DNA from: Torymus aiolomorphi
Taxonomy: Eukaryota; Arthropoda; Insecta; Hymenoptera; Torymidae
Assembly (NCBI GenBank): GCA_036365515.1
Contig: CM070877.1
Location: 64,740,522-64,804,521, forward strand
Length of the DNA stretch: 64,000 bases
Reading direction: 5' to 3'
Positions within the stretch are counted from its first letter, which is position 1. The number at the start of each line of letters is the position of its first letter. The notes under the pieces are model-generated. The model was given only the letters and a program-made list of their open reading frames with translations. It was not told where the DNA came from and ran no database searches. Both the position numbers and the translations under genes were made by a program. Shown one piece after another: positions 33,163 to 44,430 of this stretch.

Positions 33163-34301
33163 TGTAACGGGGATACGTCCCCGCACACACGCGACCACAA
33201 GCAACACACGAAGATACACACACGCACTCACGCACACAGACAAACGGCGCGAGCAAACTAATTGAAGAGGCAAGGCGGCAGGAGCCGCGCACGAGCGGCA
33301 CGAGAGAAAATAGAGAAAGTGAGAGAAAAGGTAAGAGAGAGAGAGAAAGAGAGACAACAGGAGCGAGAGATGTCTCGACAGAGCTTGCGACAAGAGAACA
33401 GTTTCGATTCTGGCGGCGAGAGAAGCGGACGGATCGAAGGAGAGCGGGGAAGAGACCAGGGGACATCGCAAGCCCCAAGCCGCCCGACAAAGAGGCGACG
33501 GGACGAGAGGACCGCGCTGAGGCGCGCGCCCTAGCCTTCACCGCCGCAGTCTCCTTCGCACCCGAGCTCCGGCACCCCACACCGCCTCCGCCGACGCCGC
33601 TTTCAGTCGGCGACAGCCGAAGCATCTCGGCCAGTCATCGGGTGAAATCACAGGAGAGGACCGACGCCGTAGACACCGCCCCGCCCAGCCAACCCGCGTG
33701 CGACCCAGTAAGTGTGCGTTCTCTCTACGCTGGCGGAAGGTGGGTCGGTCAATTCGCTAAACCGACTCACCGACGGGGCCACCTATCTCTCTCTCTCTCT
33801 CTCAGTGCGGCCTTGGCACCGCGACCGAACTACGGCACCTATTCATGTACGCAGTCGACGCGCCCCGCCTCCCGTAGACCGTCGACCCGCACGTATCGAC
33901 TGCGATCGATGTATCCGCGAGTGACCGCCGTCCGTGTAATGCGGCGAATACCGCCGAGGTCCTGTGGATCCATGTATCAGTAAGCGCGATAAATAAAGAC
34001 CTTTTTACCCCACGCCCTTGCCTTGTTATTTGACCCTGCGCGAGCCCCCGTAACTCCTACCGCGCGCATGCCATCACCATTGTGTCACCAGCCTTCTCCA
34101 GATTCAGCAGCTGCCACCCAGGTAAGAATTGAGCAGCAGCGGACGCACGCCCTACGCTGAGCGGCCTGGCGAACGTCCGAGCGCGAGCTCCTCGAGTGAG
34201 CTCCCGCATTTTGTCTACGCGGCGACAGGACGGACAGCGTTCCGACCTGGGGAAACGCTCGACTTGTAGAGTCGCATACCCCGTCCCAAAACCACGTTAC
34301 A
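33163..34301 (+). repeat. 3' LTR of Gypsy-type element
   Basis: 1,139 bp, nearly identical to the 5' LTR. The differences are about 20 scattered substitutions and a longer CT run near 33790. It is followed by the second TGGT. Confidence 0.97.
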
Positions 34302-34305
34302 TGGT

Positions 34306-34969
34306 AAGAATAAAACTTTGAATACTTTCAAAGTGCAAAAACTTACTTTTATAAGAAAAAATATAAGTTCTCGAAGACAAGTAAAAATACAAAATTAGTT
34401 TTAGTTTTTATCGATACCTATAGCATTTACGCAATGAAAAATGATTGTGAGAATTCATCAAAATATTTTTAAGGATTGTAAAATAGTATATTGTGTAACA
34501 AGTGCGGAAAGTTGTCAATAGCGCACGCGGGCGTGTTGGCGCACGAGCGTAACGAGCTGAAGCGTGTTTTAGAGTAAATAACGCACGTAGTGTGTAATTG
34601 GCCATTTTGCGTACTGAAAACCCTTACGCAATGGGGCATTTTTCGAGCACGCGTGATAAAAAAAGTTATCATGTAAATTCTCTTTTTATTACAGGAAGAT
34701 GTGAGAAAAATCTAAAATTACCTCTAAATGTATCAACTTACTATTTTTATATATAATTTTAATATCAAATTTGTAATAGAAAAATCAATAAAATGAATAA
34801 ATAAAATCGTCAAATTTTCAAAATTAAAATGAATTTTTAAAATCTCATCTACAATTTCGACGATTTACATGTAAACCTAAACTACATTTAATTTTTATAA
34901 AGCAATTTCGAATTCGATTCAGCACCGAGTAGTGATTTTTAAACATCTATTTTTTTCAAAATTTTGAAA
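34306..34969 (-). other. Rest of the piggyBac element upstream of its transposase gene
   Basis: Continuation of piggyBac sequence after the Gypsy insertion. On the minus strand it would hold the promoter and 5' end of the transposase transcript. No clear further coding exon could be recognised. Confidence 0.6.
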
Positions 34970-35215
34970 CTACCATCTTGGATCCGCCATCTTGAATTGA
35001 AAATTTTACAATTTTGACTTTAAATTTGTAATCAGCGACCCCGAAAACCCCTGGGTAGAGATTTTCAAATTGATACATCTATTTTTTTCAAAATTTCTGA
35101 ACCGCCATCTTGAATACGCCATTTTGAATTGAAAATTTCGGAATTCGGACTTCATATTCGTAATCAGCGACCTCAAAACCCTCGAGTAGAGATTTTCAAT
35201 TTGTTACACTGGTTA
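34970..35215 (-). repeat. 131-bp subterminal repeats, right end of piggyBac
   Basis: Two units in inverted orientation relative to the left end, each with CCATCTTGAAT and TCAGCGACC(C/T)C blocks. Such repeated subterminal sequences may serve as transposase binding sites; that role is an inference here. Confidence 0.85.
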
Positions 35216-35477
35216 GATTTTTCAAAAATGAATTTTTTCGAAAAAAATGGCATTTTTTTATGTTTGTTTATTTATATAACAATTATAATAAACAATTATG
35301 ACGAATAAACCATTTCCCTATGTTTTCTTACTGATAATTGAGTATACGAACCAAAAAAACCGGACATTAATACGTTAACAATTGATTAAATAGCGAAAAT
35401 CTGAAGTTAAGTTGGTGGTAACCAACGTTACCACCGTGCAACAAAGGGTTAAACATTTTTCAGACCATGTTATGCTC

Positions 35478-36728
35478 TGTAACGGGGTGAATTTAAAAGA
35501 GGGTATTAATCCCTCTCTGGGATGCGCCAGGTGATATACGGGCGTCTACTACGCCCAGAGCAGCGCGCCGTTGTAGACGGACTCGTCGGCCGGCCGGAGC
35601 GCGTTGGCGCAGGCTCAGAACAAGCGCGCCCGGCTTTCGCTGTAGAAAGCTTAGGCCGCCTTCTACTAGACCCGGCGCTGCGCTCTGCCGCTGCCGCTGA
35701 CTTCGGCGCACAATTCACCGGCGGCTAAAGATGCACTAGCTTTACTTACTCTCGCCGGTGTTCCCGTACAACGCCGCTCAGGTTAACCTGAGCGACTTTC
35801 ACTTACAATTTCCCCGTTGACGTTGCTCCTCTAGGAGGTGATGCCTCCGACTAGCTGCAGCTGCTGAAAAGGTAGAGGGCGGTATTCGGGGAGATAGGGA
35901 ACGGTTACTCGCGAAATGACAGACTCGACACGAACGAAGAAAAGGTAAAATAAAGAAGGTTTATTGTCCAAAAAGGAATCGCGCTAAGGGGCGCGAAGCC
36001 CGAACATCACCTACAAAAGAACGAACGCGCAGGCCGAGACTTACGCGGAGCCGGCCGGTCGCACGGCCGGCGTCACCGCGCCGCGAGGCGCCACAAAATG
36101 GCCGTCGCGCTCTCGAACACGAGGCCGCGCAACACTACTTACGCGTGGCCGCTCGCACGCAAAACCTACGCGGCAAAAATACAAAAGAAGCGCACACTTA
36201 CTTTGGCGCTGGCCAGCGCGTCGCCCGAGGTCTGTCCCTCTCTCTCTCTCTCTCTCTCTCTCACGCTCTCGCACTCGCGCCTCCTCGCTGCGAGGCGTCG
36301 GGCCTCGTGGCTGCTCGAGCCTCGGCTGCCGCCTCTTTCTCTCTCTCCTCCTCTCACTCTTCCGCTGGCGGAGTGGCCCGGCCGGCGAAGGCAGCCGGTG
36401 TTGCGTCGCTGCGGGGCTGGCGGCGGATTGGAGGCGCGGAGGGCTATTCCGCAGGGCGGGATGCGGCACTCGCGGGGCACTCGGAGGCACGGCACTGGAA
36501 AGGCGGGAGAGCACGTGCGCACCTGTTGCGCTACAGGACTAGACTGCCCATCAATGGCCGCGGCGTCCCTTCGGAGCGCCACGGCGGCGTCTTCATCTTC
36601 TTCTTGCTTCGCCTCCCGCACGTCCCGCTTGGCGCGCAGCGAGCCGCTGTACGTGCAAGCGCGCGCGATTCAAACCTCGCGGCGCGGTACACGCGGCTCT
36701 TTCGCCTTTATTGCCTGCACCCGTTACA
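35478..36728 (+). mobile_element. Solo LTR inserted in the pogo-like gene
   Basis: 1,251 bp starting TGTAACGGGGTG and ending CACCCGTTACA, flanked by GCTC at 35474-35477 and 36729-36732. TG...CA ends plus a 4-bp duplication and no internal region identify a solo LTR. The ends resemble those of the Gypsy-type LTR above, so it belongs to the same broad group, but the body is different: GC-rich, with a CT microsatellite at about 36236-36260 and AATAAAG near 35949. The long overlapping open frames inside it (for example 36145-36900 and 36098-36736) are GC-driven, not genes. Confidence 0.93.
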
Positions 36729-36732
36729 GCTC

Positions 36733-37012
36733 ATAGACGAAGACTTAAATTTACAATTGAGAAATAATATAATTAAATTACAATCTTTGGTTCATAACCA
36801 ATTTTCATCTCCACGATATGAAAATCTATTCAAATATTCGTGGTATAAAAGTCGGTATCTTGTGAATCGACCAGGAGATGCACTGTGCAACGCATTGTAA
36901 AATCAATGGTTGTAATAATGTTGCAATTTTTAAATGTTCGTGGTGTAAAAAGTCTTTATGCTTAAAACACTTTTTTGAAGAATATCATTATTGTATAACT
37001 TACAATCCATAA
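36733..37012 (+). pseudogene. pogo-like transposase, C-terminal part (copy 1)
   Basis: Starts immediately after the GCTC target-site duplication of the solo LTR. It encodes 'IDEDLNLQLRNNIIKLQSL' and 'HNQFSSPRYENLFKYSWYK', matching the C-terminal third of the uninterrupted copy almost residue for residue. After one frameshift near 36885 it continues into a zinc-binding tail, C..C-type (KCSWCKKSLCLKHFF), as in the relative (RCAWCTKALCIDHFF). A 25-bp piece of the same frame is stranded at 35453-35477 between the two insertions. Confidence 0.85.
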
Positions 37013-37515
37013 TGTCTCGAGCTATTCGACATAATATATAATACACTGTTTTCAAGGAGGGATGAACTTCCGGGGATGATTTTTATCCCTTCAAAATGTA
37101 TTATTCACAGATAAAAAATATAAATATGTTTCGCTTTTTGGTTCACTACAACATAAAGTTTAAATAAACATGTTATTGTTCTTGTAGGATTTGACTAAAA
37201 ATTAGTTTTTCGAAAAAAGCTTTACAATAATTCGTTTAAACAAATAGTTTAATCAAACTATTTTTGCAAAATTAATGATAAATTAGTATTTCGTTGTTGC
37301 CCGAAAGCACTAAAATTACATGCCGTTTGTCTGTGTATTGGTCAAAACGTTATGGTCATTAACGGCGAAAATGTTAAGTTATGTAGGGGTGGTTCTTACC
37401 AGTTAATGTCTATTTTACTTTTAGAAGAATGCACGTGACCGTAAAAGAACATTTAGAGAAAAAACTTTCTAAAAGAAATTATATTTAATCTTTCATTGCT
37501 TAGTTAAGAACAAAA
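37013..37515. other. AT-rich DNA, no gene; block shared with 38100-38200
   Basis: A block near 37060-37150 (…GGGATGATTTTTATCCCTT…CACTACAACAT…) resembles 38105-38200, which flanks the other side of the 291-bp tandem repeat. Confidence 0.55.
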
Positions 37516-38090
37516 GGGGGTAGTACGCCCCAAAAAGATATATTTTGGCCAAAACCACGAGCAGATCAACTTTGTATTTTAATATTCTTTTAAGTGGAAT
37601 GATTTTTAAGGAGATATATAATTTATTGTAATTTTTATAGCCGAAAATTGGTGAAAAATGCTTAGTTTTCTTGAAAAAATAGGGGTTGCTACCCTTAAAA
37701 TTGAAAGTGACGCAGATTTGTGGGCTTTTTTATTTTACAATTTTTAGCGTTGTTTTTATTAAGGTATCTTTATTTGTTTCTAAAATAATGAAAAAAATAT
37801 AAATAAGGGGTTGTTACCCCGAAAAAATAATTTTGGCCAAAACCACGAAACACGTCAACTTTATTTTTTAATTTTCTTTTAAATGGAATCAGTTTTAAGG
37901 CGATATATAATTTATTGTAATTTTTATAGCCGAAAATTGATGAAACTGCTTAGTTTTCTTGAAAAAAAAAATTGGGGTTGCTAGCCTTAAAATTTGAAGT
38001 GATGCTGTTTTGAAGCCTTTTTTATTCTATAATTTTTGGCGTCGGTTTCATTAATCTAGCTTTATTTGTTTTTGAAATATTAGAAAAAAA
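37516..38090 (+). repeat. About 291-bp tandem repeat, two copies
   Basis: Units begin GGGGT(A/T)GT(A/T)C/ACCCC at 37516 and 37807. Long shared blocks follow, such as TTTTGGCCAAAACCACGA and TATAATTTATTGTAATTTTT. Each unit contains a second small GGGGTTGCTA(C/G)CC motif. Confidence 0.85.
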
Positions 38091-38419
38091 CTGTTTTTGA
38101 GGGTGAATTTTAGGGGTAGATTTCATCCCTTTAAAGTGTCTATCAGCACGTAAAAAAAAACGTGTCTCTTATTTTTTAATGTACTACAACATATTGCAAT
38201 ATCATCTAAATCGGCGACTTACACTTGAGATACCTTCGTCGTGAGATATGCAATTTTTTACGAAACATCGAAAGTTTGATCTGCATTTCCAAGGACAAAA
38301 AACTTTTTTTATGGACCACAGTATTTTTCGTGTATTAAGTATTACATTACCAGTTAAATCCCGTTCGCCTCATATTTTTATCTATTTTTTATAAAACATT
38401 AGATGATTTTGACACAAAT
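38091..38419. other. AT-rich DNA upstream of the non-LTR element
   Basis: No open frame. The exact 5' boundary of the retrotransposon that follows could not be located and may lie in here. Confidence 0.4.
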
Positions 38420-38424
38420 AAAGT

Positions 38425-39208
38425 CGAAATGCCACACTCTGCGTGGCTCCTCCAATACCTCATTTTGTCCTTGAAGAAGCTATAAATGATCTTAACATTA
38501 AGCGAAGTGCTTCAATCTCATTTCTTAGGGATACAGTTACTCACGAGGGATGTAATCAATCACCTTTTGAGTTCAAGAGGACAAACATACATAGACCCCG
38601 ATGACGTCAGTAAACTTCCCGAATTTTTCAAAATTGTTTTCGAAGATACTCGATATTACATATATCCAAGTACGGACATAATGAAGTGTTTTCATTGCAA
38701 AACAGAAGAGCACATTGCCAAACACTGTCCGCAAATAGATATCGAGTTAAATTCTCAGAAGCGGCCCAATCGCCATATAACAGAAAATGAAAATTTACTC
38801 AAAAGTAATCCTTCGAAGAACAGTGAACGTACTAAGGATGCAACGTTCACAAAAACAAATATTGAGATACAGAAAGACTTGACCATAGATACGCAAGTAG
38901 GAAAATCCGGTGCGGCTTTTATCTTGCCTTTTACGGGGTTTAAAAGGCCCCCTTCTAGCTCTCTGTCTAACGTCAGCTCTAGTACTCATGGAGAAACATC
39001 TCATACTGAATTAAAAATTCCTACACCAAAAAGAACAGCCAAAAAAATTAAAACATCCGAAGAAAAGCTGATTAATTTGGAGAATATTAACCGACAGTTT
39101 GAATCTCTCCAAGACTTTGTAAACGATAACAAGGAAAAATATCTCATTTCATATGAAAATTTAATTGAATTCTTATACTCATCTTATAGAAATCAGAATA
39201 TACCGTAA
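38425..39208 (+). pseudogene. ORF1 (gag-like, CCHC) of RNase-H-bearing non-LTR element
   Basis: The main open frame is 38486-39208. Its upstream part reads better in another frame ('VLEEAINDLNIKRSASIS' near 38470), so a frameshift near 38520-38590 is likely. A single zinc knuckle 'CFHCKTEEHIAKHC' lies at about 38688-38730. The rest is polar and Ser/Lys-rich, with a helical C-terminus. ORF1 proteins of this type coat element RNA. It ends in TAA at 39206-39208, about 220 nt before the ORF2 start. Confidence 0.75.
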
Positions 39209-39431
39209 CTGGCTTTCACATTTACTCAGGACCTAGATTTCTTCAACTTGATACTTAATAGACCTTCATGGAAAAATTACTGATCGTAAGCTTAAAAACA
39301 GAATTAATCGAATCATAAAGAGACTTAAATTGACGAATTTAGAGTAATTGATAGCGATGATTCTCAGTCAACAGAGGACTAAAGACCAGAACAGGTAAGG
39401 ATAGTAAAGAACTCATAAACCAAAAAACAAC

Positions 39432-42400
39432 ATGAAAATTATTTTCTGGAATGCGAGAAGTATTTCATCATTCAAAGAAGAAGTACAACTAGTCACAAGT
39501 GACATAGATGTCTTCACATGTGTCGAGTCCTGGCTCAAACCCGCAAAAGAAAACTTTCACATACCCAGCTTTGTTACATTTCGGAAGGATCGACTGCAAT
39601 TAACAGGAGCAGGTATTCTTGTCTTACTTCGTAAAAATATAGCCTTTAAAGAAATCAATACGATTACAAATAATAACGAAAATGTTGAATTCTGCGGTCT
39701 TAAAATCACAAATGTTTCCCCAACTATTAATCTTTTTATTTGCTATAGAGCCTCCGGTCTCCTCGAAGTTGACGAATGGTATGATATTTCCTCATACTTG
39801 AACAAAGACTAAAATAATATCATATTGGGTGATTTCAATGTTCATAATGTAGTGTGGAATTGTTTCAAAACCGACACTAACGGGCAAAACCTCTTGGAAT
39901 GCATGGAACATCATAATTTAATAATACATAATAATAATACTATTACACACATCGATTCAACTTCTAAGTCGAATATAGATTTAGTTATTTCTAATAAAAA
40001 CATAGCTGATAAAATTAAAACTTTCGTTAATGAGGACACTTGGGGCTCGGACCATTTTCCGATCTTTGTCACGATTAATACCGCAAAAGCTTTATATGTA
40101 CAAAAATCACTTAAAATCAGATCGAATCGAACAGACTGGGAAAAAGTACTATTTAACCTCGAGGATGTCTATTCTCACTTCTTCACGGAAAATTATGATA
40201 ATCTGCCAGCGGATAAAAAATATTTATTTTATACGGGATTAACTAAGGAAGCCGTTTTAAATAGTACACCAGTCAAAAGAAATGCCGATAGGCACACTCA
40301 CAAGAACCCAGTCCCATGGTGAGCTAAAAAATGTCAAACAGCTAAGGAAAAGAGAAACAAAAGTTTCAAAAAATGGAAAAAAACGTCCAATCCTACAGAC
40401 TTCATTGAATATAAACGGTTGAGAGCCGTAGCTCGGAAGCTTTTTAAAACAAAAAAAAAAGAGAAAATTTCAAACAATTTGCACAAAATATTAGCTTTAA
40501 CACCAGTAGTACTTATGTATGGAACGCTGCAAAAATTTTTAAAAATAAGTGGATTCGAATTTCCCCATCTCACTTGTCAGAAAATTTACAAGAAAACAAC
40601 AAACTAAAGGCTCTAGTAAAATCTGCCCTCCATAGGTACTGGCAGAGCCAAATAGGATTCCATGTTGCAATAATAATGAATTATTAGAAACGCCGTTTTC
40701 CTTTTCAGAATTTAATTTAGTATTAGATTTCCGAAATGAAAATGCGCCCCCTGGTCCGGATGGAATCGATTACTTTATTTTGAAAAAATTGCTAGTAAAA
40801 TACCATCTTATTGTAGTAGATATATTCAATGATATATATAAGTCTTCTACCTACCCAGACGATTGGAATAAATCATTTGTACACTTTATTCGTAAGCAAG
40901 ACAGAATAAATATCGTCCTATTTCCATGACTTCCGCAGTTTGCAAATTGTTTGATATATTGTCAAAAATAAACTGTAATGGCGGCTAGAGTACAATAACA
41001 TGCTGCCAAAATCACAATCGGGATTTCGCAAGGGCAATTCTTGTGCTGATAATTTATTGAATTTAACTATAAATATTCAACAAGCCTTCAAAGCAAAGAA
41101 AGAACTATTCGCGGTTTTTCTCATTGTATGTGGAGCATTTGACAATGTAAATAGTCACATTCTTCTCAATGTATTATCGGAAAATGGGTGCCCATTGCAG
41201 CTTGTTAAATTTGCGAATTTTCTAACTTACGAAAGGCTAGTTTACACGAACTGAAATGAGAACTACATGCGGAGCCACAAAGACGTTCCCCAAGGAGGGG
41301 TGCTAAACTCTTTGTTTTATATATTATATGTATTAAAACTACTAAATAATTTATCCAAAACTGTATCCATACTTCAGTTTGCGGATGTCATAGTCCTCTT
41401 TTCCAGAAACAAAAACTCTCTCGAAAAGGCTATTATCGAGGCAGAAAGGTAATTATCGTTGTTAGGACTAGATTTAGCTCCTCAAAAGACTGTCTTCTTA
41501 AATTTCAACAATCAGAAAATTAAGCCAGGTAAAACGAAGTTGAAATTTAACGAGACATGTGTAATTGAATCAAGTGACACATCCCGCTTTCTCAGTATTT
41601 TATTTGACTATCGACTAACCTTTGTGCCTCAGATAAACAGTCTGTTAAAAAGATGCCACAGAGCGCTAAACATAATAAGATTCCTCCAAAGTTATCAATG
41701 GGGAGCAGATCCTTCCACTCTTATAACTTTATATAAGAGTTTTTGAAGGTCAGTTATGGAATATGGCATTTTCATATTTTTTCCTAGTTGTAAAGGTATG
41801 CAAGATAAATTAGAGCAAATACATTCGGATGGAATTGGGGTATCGTAAAACAACTCCACGTAATATCTTAATAGCATAATCTAAGCTCCCTCTAGTTGTA
41901 GAAAGAGCAAAGTATTTATGTAAAACGTACCTTGCTAAAATATTAAGTAACAAAAGCCTAATTATTTCGGAAAATATCACCAAGTACTATACTAATTGTC
42001 TCTGCAAAACCACAAATAAACGCCTACGGCTTTTTGAAGTAAACATACTTGAGGTTCTAAATCCTTTATAGCCCTTCCTAAAAACAAACGCGTATCCAAT
42101 TTACTCACATGTTTATAATGTCTTAATAACTTCTAGTCCGTGTGATTTTGACTTTGGAAATAATTTGAGAAAACTTGCGAATCCGAATGGCAGGATAAGA
42201 AAGCTAGTAAAAGCAGAGAAAGCGTGCGAAATCTATACAGACGGTAGTAAAAACGAAAAGTGGAGTTACGTGGGTTCTATCTGTCACTGTCCAACTCTAG
42301 ATATATCTATTCCTCTCATACCTCGATTTTTACCGCAGAATGTATAGCATTGAGTTACGCCATGAGTGTAGCTCTTGATAGAACAGATCGGAACATTTGT

Positions 42401-43081
42401 ATTTTTACGGATTCCAGGTCTTTACTTGAAAATCTAGGAGAAAGCAATGTAAGTACAAAATCAATCTGTATCTTCTTCAAATAAAAAAAAATTCGCTGAA
42501 TATCAAAATAAGAAAGCAGAGGGAGTCCAGATCAAACTGTTTTGGATCCCCGCCCACCGAGGAATAACCGGAAATGAAACCGCTGACGCTCTTGCAAAAG
42601 TAGCAGAAGAAAATCTGAAAGTCAATGATGCCCTTTTCTGATCTTATATATTCTTACAAAAGTAATGATGGAAAATACTAAGAACTTTCTCCTGAACTTA
42701 AGTGAGTCCATTGGACAATAATATTTTTAATTTTTCTATACGGATTCAAACAAAATATGGTTTCATAATAAAATAATTCCCAGAAATCTCATAGTCACAA
42801 TAAACCTATTAAGAGCAGATCATTATAATCTGGCGTTCTCTCTAGCTAGAATGAAAATCATCGAAAACTCAATCTGCGAATGTAAACAAAGCGTTCAGGA
42901 CATTGACCACGTAGTATGGCAATGCTCTTTACATGATTATAGCAGAATGGAATTAATCAAGCAACTCAGAAAACTAATGTTTCAACTACCTATGAAAATA
43001 TCAATTCTACTATATGAACTTAATGTACTTGCGTGCGAATATGTCTTGTTGTTCCTTAAAAAATGTAATATTACTGTATAA
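39432..43081 (+). pseudogene. ORF2 (endonuclease, RT, RNase H) of non-LTR element
   Basis: The start is ATG 39432 ('MKIIFWNARSI'). The APE endonuclease runs to about 40080 with motifs 'ESWL', 'GDFNVHN', 'NIDLVISN' and 'GSDHFPI' all present, interrupted by TAA 39810-39812. Another stop (TGA 40321-40323) replaces an expected Trp in 'PW.AKKCQ'. The RT spans about 40740-41480: 'PGPDGID' near 40752, 'SQSGFRKGNSC' near 41010, 'VPQGGVLNSLFY' near 41285. The catalytic box reads FADV (about 41378), so one of the two catalytic Asp residues is lost. RNase H is at about 42230-42620 ('IYTDGSK', 'FTDSRSLL', 'WIPAHRGITGNETADALAK'). The C-terminal 'CECKQSVQDIDHVVWQC' block (42880-42930) is an HxxxC zinc-like motif. 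Confidence 0.87.
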
Positions 43082-43430
43082 AGATATCGCTATGTATAAT
43101 TGTTCAGCGAATGAAACTGTATAAAGATTTAAAAGCTAAGTAAAAAAGAGGGTCAAATATGCATCACGGGCTCTCAGGAAATTCCTGTCACTCGTGTCAG
43201 TTTGGCATACTCACGCTCGTGTCCGAATTCCCTGTTTCGCATCCTGATACATAATGTACTATTTTTTTATACACAAAGTTGTCTCTATGATGAAGCAAAA
43301 TTGTATTTTTAGAAACATTAGATAATTTATCTGATAGATCGCCATTTATTGCTAATATATTTTTGCATAAAATGTTATTCAGCTATATAATATAACTTTA
43401 TATTGACTTATTGAGCTAATATTTTTCCAG

Positions 43431-43610
43431 AAATACATTAGAATTGATGCAAGGAAATCACTTGGGTAGTGTTACTGATAAAAACACTAAGGATACTGTT
43501 TATTACGATTTTAACTGGCAGCATGATTTTCTTAAGAGTAATTTTAATGAGCCGTCATTGCAGTATGAAGAAATTCGTCGACGTATTCGAAATGATGTTC
43601 AAGAAATGTG
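43431..43610 (+). CDS. Candidate host-gene internal exon (60 codons, unknown protein)
   Basis: A 180-nt stretch is bounded by a good acceptor (ATATTTTTCCAG, ending 43430) and a consensus donor (GTAAGT from 43611). One frame is open throughout, starting one base in. It encodes a balanced, globular-looking peptide with 'LGSVTDKNTKDTVYYDFNWQ' and 'EEIRRRIRNDVQEMW'. The other two plus frames contain stops. The length is a multiple of three with identical entry and exit phase, so the exon could be skipped without a frameshift. No transposon domain is recognised, and I cannot name the protein. Adjacent exons are not visible nearby, so flanking introns must be long. Alternative: a chance open stretch. 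Confidence 0.5.
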
Positions 43611-43779
43611 GTAAGTACAATTTAAGAAAAAAATAGTAAGTTATGCATTCAGAAGCATTACAGTTAATATTGTTGATTATTATTATGCCAACATGAATAT
43701 TTTATTTAATTCAGAGCTATGATTTTTCTACATTCTACCTTCTTAAAATGGAACATAAAAAGTAAATTTTTGTATTGGC

Positions 43780-44140
43780 ATGTTCTAACGCTCTGCTGGG
43801 GATTAGGGCAGACGGACGCGGTTTTACAATAAAAGTACTCTAAACTTCAATTTAAAAGAATACTATATGAATCTTTATTCAATCGAGAACTTAAATCTAA
43901 TTATATACAAGTTTACAGGCGTTACGTACACGCGTCACTTGTACCAAAATCTTAATTCGCCGGCTAGCGCGAGCTTGAAAGCTATTGTATCTCTAGCTAA
44001 AATTGCAACTTTAGGCGTACGCGTACACACTAAAGGGAACGTTCGAGGAAGGAAGCTGAGGGACTTACTCTTGGCCAGACGATGCTGCTCCTTTCTGCCT
44101 CATCTCTCTCCCCTCTCGCGATGGGTACTGTCTGCTGGGC

Positions 44141-44200
<60 letters not shown>

Positions 44201-44430
44201 CGCCTCCCTTGTCAGCCCTGACTCGCCATCGTCGCTGAAGAAGCTGGGTGACGGTGACGGGTACGAAGCGCAGTAGCAACGGCTGCATTGGGAGGCGGAA
44301 GATAAACGCGCGGCGATCGCCGTTCGAGAGCATGCGGCACGATGTCTGGCTCTCGATTAATGCCAGTGCTGCGCACGCCGCTTCCAGCCATGCAGCGCTT
44401 CGCCGATTGGACGTCTTCGTTGCCGCGGCG
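43780..44430 (+). other. GC-rich LTR-like segment with CT microsatellite
   Basis: CpG- and GC-rich block resembling the LTR-type segments elsewhere in the window, with a (CT)n run at 44141-44198. It is interrupted by the foldback element at 44431 and seems to continue at 45011-45225. Definite TG...CA ends and a target duplication were not found, so a solo LTR is only a possibility. Open frames here are composition-driven. Confidence 0.4.
44141..44198 (+). repeat. (CT)n microsatellite
   Basis: About 57 bp of CT dinucleotide. Confidence 0.98.

Larger units (their letters stand above)
23734..34305 (+). mobile_element. Full-length Gypsy-type (Ty3) LTR retrotransposon
   Basis: Two LTRs (23738-24870 and 33163-34301), each starting TGTAACGGGG and ending CGTTACA, flank gag, pol and a third ORF on the plus strand. 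The 4-bp target duplication TGGT lies at 23734-23737 and 34302-34305. A primer binding site starts two bases after the 5' LTR, and a G-rich polypurine tract ends at the 3' LTR. The LTRs differ at about 20 positions by eye (close to 2 percent), so the insertion is relatively recent. Coding is interrupted only by single stop codons. It inserted into the 5' part of the piggyBac transposase gene. Confidence 0.97.
21352..35452 (-). mobile_element. piggyBac-type transposon interrupted by a Gypsy-type LTR element
   Basis: Ends are TTAA (21352-21355) plus CCCTTTGTTGCAC (21356-21368) and GTGCAACAAAGGG (35436-35448) plus TTAA (35449-35452): a 13-bp perfect TIR with the TTAA duplication diagnostic of piggyBac. 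Inside, 131-bp subterminal repeats occur at both ends in opposite orientation, and the transposase gene is on the minus strand. Subtracting the 10.6-kb LTR retrotransposon leaves an element of about 3.5 kb. The insertion lies within the coding sequence of the pogo-like gene. Confidence 0.95.
20058..37012 (+). mobile_element. pogo-like (Tc1/mariner group) transposon, split by two later insertions
   Basis: Coding for a pogo-type transposase lies in three pieces: 20058-21355, 35453-35477 and 36733-37012. Aligning them with the uninterrupted relative at 52167-53750 shows that the order is correct and that the intervening DNA is a piggyBac insertion (TTAA duplicated) plus a solo LTR (GCTC duplicated). 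Removing both and one copy of each TSD leaves the frame in phase across the joints. The coordinates given enclose all nested insertions; element termini outside the coding region were not identified. Confidence 0.85.
38420..43150 (+). mobile_element. Non-LTR retrotransposon with RNase H domain (I/LOA-like group), decayed
   Basis: In order on the plus strand: ORF1 with a CCHC knuckle, APE endonuclease, reverse transcriptase, RNase H and a C-terminal zinc-like motif, followed near 43081-43150 by an A-rich tail without a long poly(A). The RNase H downstream of RT points to the I/Outcast/LOA-type lineages rather than jockey; the clade is uncertain. Multiple stops and frameshifts are present throughout. 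Confidence 0.88.

Noticed and set aside
36098..36900. Overlapping long open frames (212 and 251 codons) in GC-rich DNA
   Set aside because: They lie inside or across the boundary of a solo LTR with TG...CA ends and a TSD; composition, not coding, keeps them open. The last part of the longer one is pogo C-terminal coding.
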